Positions 1 to 6,925 of a DNA stretch of 64,000 bases are shown in pieces. Position 1 is the stretch's first letter, and each line of letters begins with the position of its first letter. The notes below the pieces were generated by a model, which was given only the letters and a program-made list of their open reading frames with translations, did not search any database and was not told the origin of the DNA. Position numbers and translations under genes: made by a program. The stretch comes from Thermohalobaculum sp965247385 (lineage in GTDB: Bacteria; Pseudomonadota; Alphaproteobacteria; Rhodobacterales; Rhodobacteraceae): the NCBI GenBank assembly GCA_965247385.1, contig CBDFHG010000005.1, positions 1 to 64,000 on the forward strand. The letters run 5' to 3'.

Positions 1-1
1 G

Positions 2-154
2 ATCGAGGACGCGCTGTGGGTCAGTCGCGCCGAGATGGCCATGGCCTTCCGGGGCGAGCATTCCCGTTTCGCCGCGCCGCGCCCGGATTCTATCGCCCGC
101 TGGATCCTCTCAGCCTGGGTTGCCGGCGAGATCGCGGAAAACGCGGCGGCGTGA
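2..154 (+). CDS. nudC: NADH pyrophosphatase NudC, C-terminal end (partial)
   Basis: The window opens inside a reading frame that ends at a TGA at 152-154. The 50 residues contain IEDALWVSRAEM and a closing IARWILSAW helix, which match the end of the Nudix hydrolase NudC, where the last strand is followed by a helix just before the C-terminus. NudC hydrolyses NAD(H) and removes NAD caps from RNA. The Nudix box and zinc ribbon lie upstream of the window, so the identification rests on the tail only. It is followed after about 80 bases by amn on the same strand; both act in purine nucleotide metabolism, which fits the assignment. Confidence 0.6.
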   Translation: MEDALWVSRAEMAMAFRGEHSRFAAPRPDSIARWILSAWVAGEIAENAAA

Positions 155-233
155 TAGAGTCGCGGCGGCGCCCCACCGCCATCCCCACCGGATTCGGCCG
201 CGGATTCGGTACCAGACGGGGTAAGGAGACCCG

Positions 234-1670
234 ATGTCCGACCTGACCGAAACCCAGACCTTCGACGACGCCGACAAGGCCGTTGCCCACATCGCCGAGA
301 TCTACGAACTCAGCGTCAATCGCCTCCACGACGGCTTTGACAAGGCCGCCAGCGGCAAGCTCTCCGCCCCGGTAAGCGCGAACTACCCGTTCGTCGGCTT
401 CTCGGTCAGCCATGGCGAGTTGAACACCGATGCCCGGCATTCCTACGGCGTGCTGCTGGAGGCAGGCGACTACCGCGCCACCGTGACCCGGCCAGACCTG
501 TTCGGCGCCTATTACCGCGAGCAGATCGCCCTGGTGATGCGCCGCCACGACATCCCGGTCCAGGTCGGCCTCAGCCACCGGCCGATCCCCCTGCCCTATG
601 TGGTCGAGAGCAGTGTCATCGATATCGGCGAGCCCGAGGTCCGGGCGCTCCAGGAAAACTTTGCCCTGCCCAACCTGAACACAACTGACGATGCCATTGC
701 CAATGGCACGCTCACAGGACGCGGGCAGCGGCCAAACCCGCTGGCGCTGTTCACCGCCGAGCGGGTCGATTATTCGCTGGCGCGATTGCACCACTATACC
801 GGCACGTCCGCCGAGCATTTCCAGGGCTTCATCCTGCTGACCAATTACCAGCGTTATGTCGAGGCCTTCGTCACATACGGCTGCAAACAGATCGGCAGCG
901 ACGGCTACGACAGCTTCGTCGGGCCGGGCAACCGAATCGACACCCCCGGAGCAGAGCCGCGGGGCGACACCCCCCGCCACCTGCCACAGATGCCCGCCTA
1001 CCACCTGACCCGCCCCGGCGGCGACGGCATCACCATGGTCAACATCGGCGTCGGGCCCTCCAACGCCAAAACCATCACCGACCACCTGGCGGTGCTGCGC
1101 CCCCAGTGCTGGCTGATGCTGGGCCATTGCGCGGGACTGCGGCGCAGCCAGCTCCTCGGCGACTATGTGCTGGCGCATGGCTATGTGCGCGCCGACCATG
1201 TGCTCGACCACGCCCTGCCGCCCTGGGCGCCGGTGCCGCCCATTGCCGAGGTCCAGCAGGCGCTTGAAGAAGCGACTGCGCTGGTCACCGGACTCGAGGG
1301 CCCCGAAATGAAGACCCGGATGCGCACCGGCACCGTCTTCACCACCGACAATCGCAACTGGGAGCTGCGCGCCGGCGAGCTGTTTGGCCAGCTCAATCAG
1401 AGCCGGGCCATCGCGGTTGATATGGAGTCGGCCACCGTTGCCGCCAACGGATTCCGCTTTCGGGTACCCTACGGCACCCTGCTCTGCGTCTCCGACAAGC
1501 CGCTGCATGGCGAGTTGAAGCTCGGCGGCATGGCCAATAATTTTTACCGCGAGCGGGTCAGCCAGCACCTCAGTGTCGGGCTGGAGACCATGCGCATTCT
1601 GCGCGAGCGTGGCGTTGACCGGCTGCACTCACGCAAATTGCGCGGATTCGACGAGCCTGCATTCCGATAA
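234..1670 (+). CDS. amn: AMP nucleosidase
   Basis: This 478-residue protein has the length and architecture of bacterial AMP nucleosidase, which cleaves AMP to adenine and ribose 5-phosphate in the cytoplasm. Residues about 1-165 form the N-terminal AMP nucleosidase domain and about 190-478 the nucleoside-phosphorylase-like catalytic domain. In the latter, NIGVGPSNAKT (about residue 268) and AVDMESATVAANG (about 394) are the expected nucleoside-phosphorylase signatures. The ATG at 234 is preceded by GTAAGGAG, a good ribosome-binding site. The protein is close to the 484 residues of the E. coli enzyme, so it looks complete. Confidence 0.93.
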   Translation: MSDLTETQTFDDADKAVAHIAEIYELSVNRLHDGFDKAASGKLSAPVSANYPFVGFSVSHGELNTDARHSYGVLLEAGDYRATVTRPDLFGAYYREQIALVMRRHDIPVQVGLSHRPIPLPYVVESSVIDIGEPEVRALQENFALPNLNTTDDAIANGTLTGRGQRPNPLALFTAERVDYSLARLHHYTGTSAEHFQGFILLTNYQRYVEAFVTYGCKQIGSDGYDSFVGPGNRIDTPGAEPRGDTPRHLPQMPAYHLTRPGGDGITMVNIGVGPSNAKTITDHLAVLRPQCWLMLGHCAGLRRSQLLGDYVLAHGYVRADHVLDHALPPWAPVPPIAEVQQALEEATALVTGLEGPEMKTRMRTGTVFTTDNRNWELRAGELFGQLNQSRAIAVDMESATVAANGFRFRVPYGTLLCVSDKPLHGELKLGGMANNFYRERVSQHLSVGLETMRILRERGVDRLHSRKLRGFDEPAFR

Positions 1671-1993
1671 ATGGAGCTCCGGAAACGGGTTTCCCCGAGC
1701 GCCGCTTGCGCCAAATGCGCACCACGCCCCACCCCCGCCTTCCCGGCGGGTCTTTTGCGCCTGCCTGGCCACCTTCGGTGACCTGCGCGCCGTGCGTATT
1801 CGCACGATCTTGGGCGGACTGAGCAATTCAATTTGGCCTCATCTTTCTCTAATACCCGCAGCACATACTCCGGGCCGGCGAGCAAGCTGTCATGCCCGGA
1901 CCAGGTCCGGACATGCAATCTTCAAAGGCTGGATTACCGGGCCAAGCCCGGCAACGTCCTTGCTCCTCACGCCGCAGCGTAAACTCGGTTCCG
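1671..1993. other. Intergenic region with one copy of a GC-rich intergenic repeat
   Basis: This is a 323-base non-coding stretch between amn and the convergent HU-like gene. At about 1722-1795 it contains the module CCCGCCTTCCCGGCGGGTC followed by TTTTGCGCCTG and an imperfect GGCCACCTTCGGTGACC inverted repeat. The same module recurs at about 3000-3117, 3875-4004 and 35205-35275. I see no convincing gene in it on either strand. Confidence 0.5.
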
Positions 1994-2278
1994 TCAGCTG
2001 GTGCTGATCTTGGCGACCGCTTCCTTGAACGGCTTGACCGGCTTGATCGCGGCAACGGTGGTCGCCGGCGAAATCATGCTGGCGCCAGTCGCCGGGTTGC
2101 GCACGGTGCGCGCCGCGCGGTGACGTGCAACCAGCTTGGCAACACCCGGCAGGGTCACCGCATCATTGGCAAGCGCCGACAACAGGACGCTCGGAAGTGC
2201 CTCCAACACGGAATCAACCGCAGCCTTGCTCTGCCCGGAAGCCTCCGCCAGTGCATTAATAAGTTCGGATTTTTTCAT
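1994..2278 (-). CDS. HU-family DNA-binding protein
   Basis: A 94-residue nucleoid-associated protein of the HU/IHF family, which bends DNA as a dimer. It begins MKKSELINALAEASG, the usual HU helix 1, and carries LPGVAKLVARHRAARTVRNPATG-type arm residues, where the canonical HU arm is RNPxTG. An in-frame ATG seven codons upstream exists, but the ATG at 2278 was chosen because it matches the family N-terminus and has a GGGAGGGG ribosome-binding site just upstream. The tail is lysine-rich and ends AVAKISTS. It is a single gene convergent with amn. Confidence 0.88.
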   Translation of the reverse strand: MKKSELINALAEASGQSKAAVDSVLEALPSVLLSALANDAVTLPGVAKLVARHRAARTVRNPATGASMISPATTVAAIKPVKPFKEAVAKISTS

Positions 2279-2492
2279 TTGCCCCTCCCAAGGTGCCACG
2301 CGATTTCGTCGCGCACGGTTGTGTCACTGCCAAACGAATCGGAAGTCGGCTCCGGGATCAATGATTATTTTGCCCAAATGGCAATCTTGCCCGCACTGTG
2401 GGCAAAAAATGGGCAGTTTGCACCGGTTTTGACGATTCAATCCCGGCGTCCGATACCTTAAAGTGACCCGGCACCGCCAAGGACACAGACTC

Positions 2493-2978
2493 ATGACACC
2501 ACCTGAAGCCGACAAAATCGCCCTGCGCCAGGCGCTCGGCGCTTTCGCTACCGGCGTGACCATCGTCACCACCCGGTTGCCGGACCGCGGTGAACCGGTC
2601 GGTTTCACCGCCAACTCCTTCACCTCCGTATCGCTCGAGCCGCCGCTTCTCCTGGTCTGCCTCGCCCACACCGCCGCCAGCTACAAGATGTTCTGCGAAG
2701 CCGAAAGCTTCGCGGTCAATGTGCTGGCCGCCGAGCAACAGGAAACAGCGATGTTGTTCGCCACCCGGGGCGCCGACAAGTTCGGCGCCACCCGCTGGCA
2801 CCCCGGCGCCATGGGCGCACCGCTCATCGAGGGCTGCCTGGCGCGCTTCGACTGCGCCATGCACCAGCGCGTCGCCGCCGGTGACCACGACATCATCATG
2901 GGGCGCGTGATTGGCTTCTCCCGCCACGAGGGCGAGGCCCTGCTCTACCACGGCGGGGCGTTTCAGCGGCTGGGATAG
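2493..2978 (+). CDS. Flavin reductase family protein
   Basis: A 161-residue flavin reductase-like (HpaC/DIM6-NTAB type) split-barrel protein. These use NAD(P)H to reduce FMN or FAD, often to feed a partner monooxygenase. Visible family features are ALGAFATGVTIVTT near the N-terminus, GFTANSFTSVSLEPPLLLVCL at residues about 38-58, and the C-terminal pattern around GRVIGF. A GTG ten codons upstream is in frame, but the ATG at 2493 better fits the family start. No monooxygenase lies beside it, so the substrate cannot be inferred. Confidence 0.88.
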   Translation: MTPPEADKIALRQALGAFATGVTIVTTRLPDRGEPVGFTANSFTSVSLEPPLLLVCLAHTAASYKMFCEAESFAVNVLAAEQQETAMLFATRGADKFGATRWHPGAMGAPLIEGCLARFDCAMHQRVAAGDHDIIMGRVIGFSRHEGEALLYHGGAFQRLG

Positions 2979-2998
2979 CAGGGGAGACAGCACCTTGG

Positions 2999-3117
2999 TA
3001 TTGTGCGCCTGTCCGGCCCCCTTCGGTGACCGGACAGGCGCATAAATCCCAGCGGGAGGCGGCGCGCCGAAAGCGTTAGCTTTCGAATCGGCGCAAAAGA
3101 CACGGGGCGTGGTGCGG
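2999..3117. repeat. Intergenic repeat, inverted arrangement
   Basis: The GCGCCTGTCCGG ... CCGGACAGGCGC inverted repeat at about 3005-3042 is followed by AATCCCAGCGGGAGGCGG and a CGAAAGCGTTAGCTTTCG hairpin. It lies between convergent genes (flavin reductase and DjlA-like), so it may act as a bidirectional terminator. It belongs to the same repeat family as the elements near 1.75, 3.9 and 35.2 kb. Confidence 0.55.
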
Positions 3118-3147
3118 TGTGTGGTGCGGATTTGGCGCAAGGTTCCT

Positions 3148-3828
3148 TTAAACCTTCAGTTCCTGCTTGATCTCGCCATAGGCATTGGTCACCGCCGCCA
3201 GCCGCTGCTCGGCCAGGCGCCGCGCCTCCTCCGGCACGCCGCGGGAGATCATCCGGTCCGGATGCAGCTCGCGCACCAGCACGCGATAGCGTTTGCGCAC
3301 CACATCGCCACCGGTTCCCGGCGCCAGCCCCAGCACCGCCCAGGGGTCGCTCTCGCCCGGCAAGTGGCGCGCCCGGATGGCCCGGAACTCGACCTCATCG
3401 ATGCCGAAAATGCGCGCCACCGCGCCCAGGAAATTCGCCTCTCCCGGGTGGTATTCGCCATCCGCCGCGGCGATGAAGACCAGCCCCTCCAGCAAATCGG
3501 CCAGTACTTTCGGCTGGTCCTTGAACATCCGCGCCACCTGGGCCGCGTAAGCATCGAACCCGGCAACCTCGGTGCGCGCCATGTTGTAGACGCGCGCCGC
3601 GCTGGCCTCGTCTTCCTTGGGAATATGGAACACCCGGCGGAACGCCGCGATCTCGTCGCGGGTCACCCGCCCGTCGGCCTTGGCCATCTTGGCCCCCAAC
3701 GCGATCACCGCGATGGTGAAGGCGACCGAGCGCTCGGGCGGCGTGGTCAGCCGCCCGAACACCGCCGACAGCGGCTCGCCCTTGGCCAGCGCGCCGACCG
3801 CATCCCTGATTCGTGTCCAGATCGACAT
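3148..3828 (-). CDS. djlA: DjlA-like TerB/J-domain co-chaperone
   Basis: A 226-residue protein with a TerB-like helical domain (about residues 25-150, including KMAKADGRVTRDEI and AAADGEYHPGE) followed by a C-terminal J domain (about 158-226). The J domain carries the HPD tripeptide in LHPDRM at about 189-191. HPD stimulates the ATPase of DnaK. The order TerB then J matches DjlA/DjiA proteins, but there is no obvious N-terminal membrane anchor as in E. coli DjlA, so it is probably cytoplasmic. Confidence 0.85.
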   Translation of the reverse strand: MSIWTRIRDAVGALAKGEPLSAVFGRLTTPPERSVAFTIAVIALGAKMAKADGRVTRDEIAAFRRVFHIPKEDEASAARVYNMARTEVAGFDAYAAQVARMFKDQPKVLADLLEGLVFIAAADGEYHPGEANFLGAVARIFGIDEVEFRAIRARHLPGESDPWAVLGLAPGTGGDVVRKRYRVLVRELHPDRMISRGVPEEARRLAEQRLAAVTNAYGEIKQELKV

Positions 3829-3835
3829 GGTGTGG

Positions 3836-4004
3836 AGCCTAGAGCACGATGTGGTCGAATTGAAACGCTCAGTTCCCCACGCCCCGCCTCCCGGCGGATC
3901 TTCTGCGCCTATTCGAAAGCTGGCGCTTTCGGCGCTCCGCCCCGCGTGTTTTGCGCCTGTCCGGTCACCTGCGGTGACCGGCGCGCCACCTCCCGCCTAT
4001 TCCC
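3836..4004. repeat. Intergenic repeat cluster upstream of the sulfotransferase
   Basis: The stretch starts with CCTAGAGCACGATGTGGTC, which resembles the edge of AGAGCATGATC-type repeats. It continues with two GCCTCCCGGCGGATC / TTTTGCGCCTGTCCGG modules. The second module holds a near-perfect hairpin CCGGTCACCTGCGGTGACCGG-like structure at about 3959-3980. It is non-coding in all frames that matter. Confidence 0.5.
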
Positions 4005-4058
4005 CCGGCGATCTCCGTGCCAAACTGCGCCGGTTGCCACGACAGGAGAGGAAGGCGC

Positions 4059-4979
4059 ATGGCTCCGGCACCCGAACGCAGCAGAATCTACCAGAACCAT
4101 CATCTCGACAGCACCCGCTGGGAGGCCTTCACGCCGCGCGCCGACGACATCGTCATCGCCACCTCCTACAAGGCCGGCACCACCTGGACCCAGGCGATCG
4201 TCGCCAATATCCTGTTCCCGGACCAGTCCTTCCCGGCGCAACCCTGGCAAATGTCACCCTGGCTCGACTATCGTCGGCCGCCTCTGCAAGAGGTGCTGGA
4301 AAAGCTGGAGGCACAGCACCACCGGCGCTTCATCAAGACCCACCTGCCGCTGGACGCGCTGCGCTACTTTCCACAGGTGAAATACATCTTCGTCAGCCGC
4401 GATGGCCGCGACGTCTTCATGTCGATGTGGAACCACTACTCCAACTACACCGACGAGACCTTCGCCAGGCTCAACGGCACTCCCGGCCGCACCGGCGCCG
4501 AACTGCCGCGCCCGCCCTCGGATATCCACGCCTTCTGGGAGGGTTGGTGCACCCGCGGCTGGTTCGATTGGGAGACCGACGGCTGGCCATTCTGGTCGCA
4601 TCTCGCCGTAACCCAGTCGTGGTGGCGGCACCGGGCGCTGCCCAACATCCTGACGCTGCACTTTGCCGACATGAAGGCCGACACCGCCGGCGCGGTCCGC
4701 CGCATTGCCGAATTCATTGGTGTCGAGCTCTCGAAGCCCCGCCTCGCGAAGATCGTCGCCGCGGTCTCGTTCAAAGCGATGAAGAAGCGCGGGGAAGACT
4801 ACGCACCCAGCGGCGGCACGACCTGGAAGGGCGGCGCGGACACCTTCCTGAACAAGGGCACCAACGGCCGCTGGCGCGATGTCCTCTCGGCCAGCGAGTT
4901 GGCCCTCTACGACACCGCCTGTGACCGCGCCCTCAGCCCGGATTGCCGGGAGTGGCTGGAGACTGGCGGGGTGGTGTAA
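4059..4979 (+). CDS. Sulfotransferase (PAPS-dependent)
   Basis: A 306-residue cytosolic-type sulfotransferase, which moves sulfate from PAPS to a hydroxyl or amine acceptor. The 5'-phosphosulfate loop is SYKAGTTWTQ (residues about 36-45, with the catalytic-site lysine K38). The 3'-phosphate loop is SRDGRDVFMSMWN (about 111-124). The C-terminal third contains FKAMKKRGEDY and the glycine-rich WKGGADTF segment expected near the end of the family. An upstream in-frame ATG lies 14 codons earlier; the start at 4059 was chosen for the AGGAGAGGAAGG ribosome-binding site. The acceptor is unknown. Confidence 0.87.
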   Translation: MAPAPERSRIYQNHHLDSTRWEAFTPRADDIVIATSYKAGTTWTQAIVANILFPDQSFPAQPWQMSPWLDYRRPPLQEVLEKLEAQHHRRFIKTHLPLDALRYFPQVKYIFVSRDGRDVFMSMWNHYSNYTDETFARLNGTPGRTGAELPRPPSDIHAFWEGWCTRGWFDWETDGWPFWSHLAVTQSWWRHRALPNILTLHFADMKADTAGAVRRIAEFIGVELSKPRLAKIVAAVSFKAMKKRGEDYAPSGGTTWKGGADTFLNKGTNGRWRDVLSASELALYDTACDRALSPDCREWLETGGVV

Positions 4980-5077
4980 GGGAACGAACGGCGCATGGAT
5001 TCCTCCGCAGATCGTCGCCAAGCTTCCCGGTAGGATGGAATCCGATGGAATGCCGCGCCGTTCAACCCGACGCGCGC

Positions 5078-5143
5078 CGCATCGAGTTCCGCGTTGGCGT
5101 CAACCTGAGCGATGTGTTGCACTTTGCGGATGAACCCATCGGC
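5078..5143 (+). pseudogene. Short remnant resembling a class III adenylate cyclase
   Basis: A 22-residue in-frame segment reads RIEFRVGVNLSDVLHFADE. It resembles the conserved FRIGINLGDVI strand-turn of class III nucleotide cyclases. No cyclase sequence is recognisable on either side, so at most this is a fossil fragment. The match is short and could be chance. Confidence 0.3.
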
Positions 5144-5182
5144 AGTCGTTACCCGGAGTGTTCAAAGGGGTGAGATACGGGC

Positions 5183-5404
5183 ATGGCCTCTATTCGTGGG
5201 GTTTTGATCGACCTGGGTGGTGTCATCTACCGGGGCAAGGCGGCCCTGCCTGGCGCCATCGAAGCCCTCGGGCGTCTTGGCGCCCATGGAATTGCAACGC
5301 GGTTTCTCACCAACACGACCAGCGTACCCCGCAGCACAATACTGGCCAAGCTTCAGTCATTCGGTGTTAGTAAGATTCAAGCGGCCTACGACTTGGCTGC
5401 TTGG
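5183..5404 (+). pseudogene. HAD-superfamily (IIA) hydrolase, N-terminal fragment
   Basis: From the ATG at 5183 the frame encodes GVLIDLGGVIYRGKAALPGA, motif I of HAD-IIA phosphatases. FLTNTTSVPRSTILAKL, the motif II threonine region typical of LHPP/TIGR01458-like proteins, follows. After about 74 residues the similarity stops and sequence of an unrelated membrane protein begins, so most of the expected roughly 255 residues are missing. The second aspartate after DLGG is also absent, as in several divergent members. It appears to be a truncated relic fused by deletion to the next pseudogene. Confidence 0.65.
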
Positions 5405-6124
5405 GACGCTCAGAGTACTCTCAGCGGCCATCTACACTGTGGTGTTGGTCTCGGTGAGCGTGCTGGAGGCAGGGACAATCGGGTCGGTCAGCGGAGCCAA
5501 TGATCACAATCGCAGTTCGGATGATATTCGGGCGGCGACCTGCACGCGGTGAATGGCTGGGCCATCCGGCGATACTTTGTGCCGTCGTCGTGCTTCTTGT
5601 CAGTCTCCAGGGTGCCATCCGGTATGCGGTTGCAGGGCTGATGTTGTCCAATGCCTTTTGTCTGGTTGCGATCGCCATCTTGGCTGAGCGGCATCCTGAC
5701 AATATGTCGGATCGACCTGGGGTGCGGCTGCGTTTTACAGGCGCGGTCCTGCTCGTGACGGCCGCCCTGTTTTTTGCCATGCGGCTCGTCGTCGATGCAG
5801 ACGATGGCACCTGGAATGTGCAGCTTGTAACTGTCAGCGTTGCGGTTGGAGTGTTGCTTCGTGCTCCCTCGATGTTTCTTTCGCTCTGGTCGATCAGGCT
5901 GATCGGCGCTCAGAATTACATGGCCGCGATTTCCTTTCTGCCGCTCCTCGGCATGGCTTTCGAGGAGGTAGCCTTTGCGACCGGAGTGCTTGATGTCTCG
6001 GTTTCAGGTGGGGACATTGTTTCTCGCCCTGGGCGTTGTTGCCGGAACACTTATGGTGCTCTTCGCGCGTGTGCTGGCGGTGCAGCCGGCCACAACTCCA
6101 GCCTCTCAGGGTAAGAAAGCGCCA
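5405..6124 (+). pseudogene. EamA/DMT-type membrane transporter remnant with two frameshifts
   Basis: Consecutive hydrophobic segments continue across three reading frames. Frame changes occur near 5500 (SVSGA then MITIAVRM) and near 5998 (VLDVS then FQVGTLFLALGVVAG), and the last frame ends in GKKAP with TGA at 6122-6124. The central part (about 5500-6000) has at least five transmembrane-like segments plus GAQNYMAAISFLPLL, which resembles a DMT/EamA permease. The N-terminus is missing at the junction with the HAD fragment. Confidence 0.55.
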
Positions 6125-6145
6125 TGAACACCCGGGCCAACCCCG

Positions 6146-6649
6146 TCACCGCTCCGCGCCATCCAGATCCAGAACCATCAGCACCAGGTCCAGTCGCTTG
6201 CCGCGCTTGAGGCCGACGCCCTTCAGCCGCCCTTGCTCCGCAAAACCCAGTTTTCGGTGCAGCCCGATGCTGGCGGGCTGGTCGGCGCTGACACCGCCGA
6301 CCATGCGGGTCATCCCCGCCTCTCGCGCCTGATCGATCAGCCGCACCATCAGCAGGCGCGCAATCCCCTGGCTCCGCGCCGATCGCGCCACATAGACCGA
6401 ATGCTCCACCGTCTCGCGGTACCCCTCGCCACGGCGGAACGGGCCGAAGCTTGCATAACCCAGAACCTCGCCACCGTCCCCGGCGACCAGAACCGGATAG
6501 CCCGCGGCGATGCGCTGGTCGAACCAGCGCGCCATGTCGTCAGCGGTTTTTGGGGTCTCGGTCCAACTCGCGGTACCCGAGCGGATCTCGATATTCAGAA
6601 TCTCGCCGATTGCCGCCAGGTCGTCCGGGCCGGCATTCCGAAGGATCAC
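6146..6649 (-). CDS. GNAT-family N-acetyltransferase (phosphinothricin acetyltransferase-like)
   Basis: A 167-residue GCN5-related acetyltransferase. It starts MILRNAGPDDLAAI, has the beta4-alpha3 acetyl-CoA pyrophosphate loop RSQGIARLL (about residues 94-102) and the late LHRKLGF motif. The EHSVYVARSARSQGIA segment and the ILNIEI...WTE start are characteristic of the phosphinothricin/methionine sulfone acetyltransferase subgroup. The real substrate may be an amino acid analogue or another amine. It is complete and single, facing the decayed block on its left. Confidence 0.87.
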   Translation of the reverse strand: MILRNAGPDDLAAIGEILNIEIRSGTASWTETPKTADDMARWFDQRIAAGYPVLVAGDGGEVLGYASFGPFRRGEGYRETVEHSVYVARSARSQGIARLLMVRLIDQAREAGMTRMVGGVSADQPASIGLHRKLGFAEQGRLKGVGLKRGKRLDLVLMVLDLDGAER

Positions 6650-6689
6650 GGGAGCACTACCAAACCACTATCAAAACACCACCAAAGCA

Positions 6690-6809
6690 CTACCGTTGGA
6701 ATCGATGGTCAACCAGGATCGGCACAAGCTCGTGCTCGGGCGTTTGGTCCGGCCGGAAGGCGGCCAGAACCAAGGCAAATCCAGCGATACCAATCAGGAT
6801 GCACATCAT
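6690..6809 (-). CDS. Small membrane protein, 39 residues
   Basis: A short frame reading MMCILIGIAGFALVLAAF followed by a charged tail ending DHRFQR. It predicts one transmembrane helix with a cytoplasmic or periplasmic tail of about 20 residues. GGGAGGATCC stands directly upstream of the double ATG, a strong ribosome-binding site, which is the main reason for calling it. It lies between the GNAT gene and the divergent oxoprolinase gene. I do not recognise a family. Confidence 0.45.
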   Translation of the reverse strand: MMCILIGIAGFALVLAAFRPDQTPEHELVPILVDHRFQR

Positions 6810-6925
6810 CGGATCCTCCCAGCATCGTCCACGTCTTTCCCCTGTCATCGTAATCATCTATGCCCGAATCGTCGAGTCGGAATATTGCAGTGCGGCACAG
6901 TCGCGACAGTCGCACGGAGGTTGAA

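Noticed and set aside
90..1628. 512-codon open frame on the minus strand opposite amn
   Set aside because: It is the antisense of a well-conserved AMP nucleosidase gene, a normal effect of high GC; no family features or ribosome-binding site.
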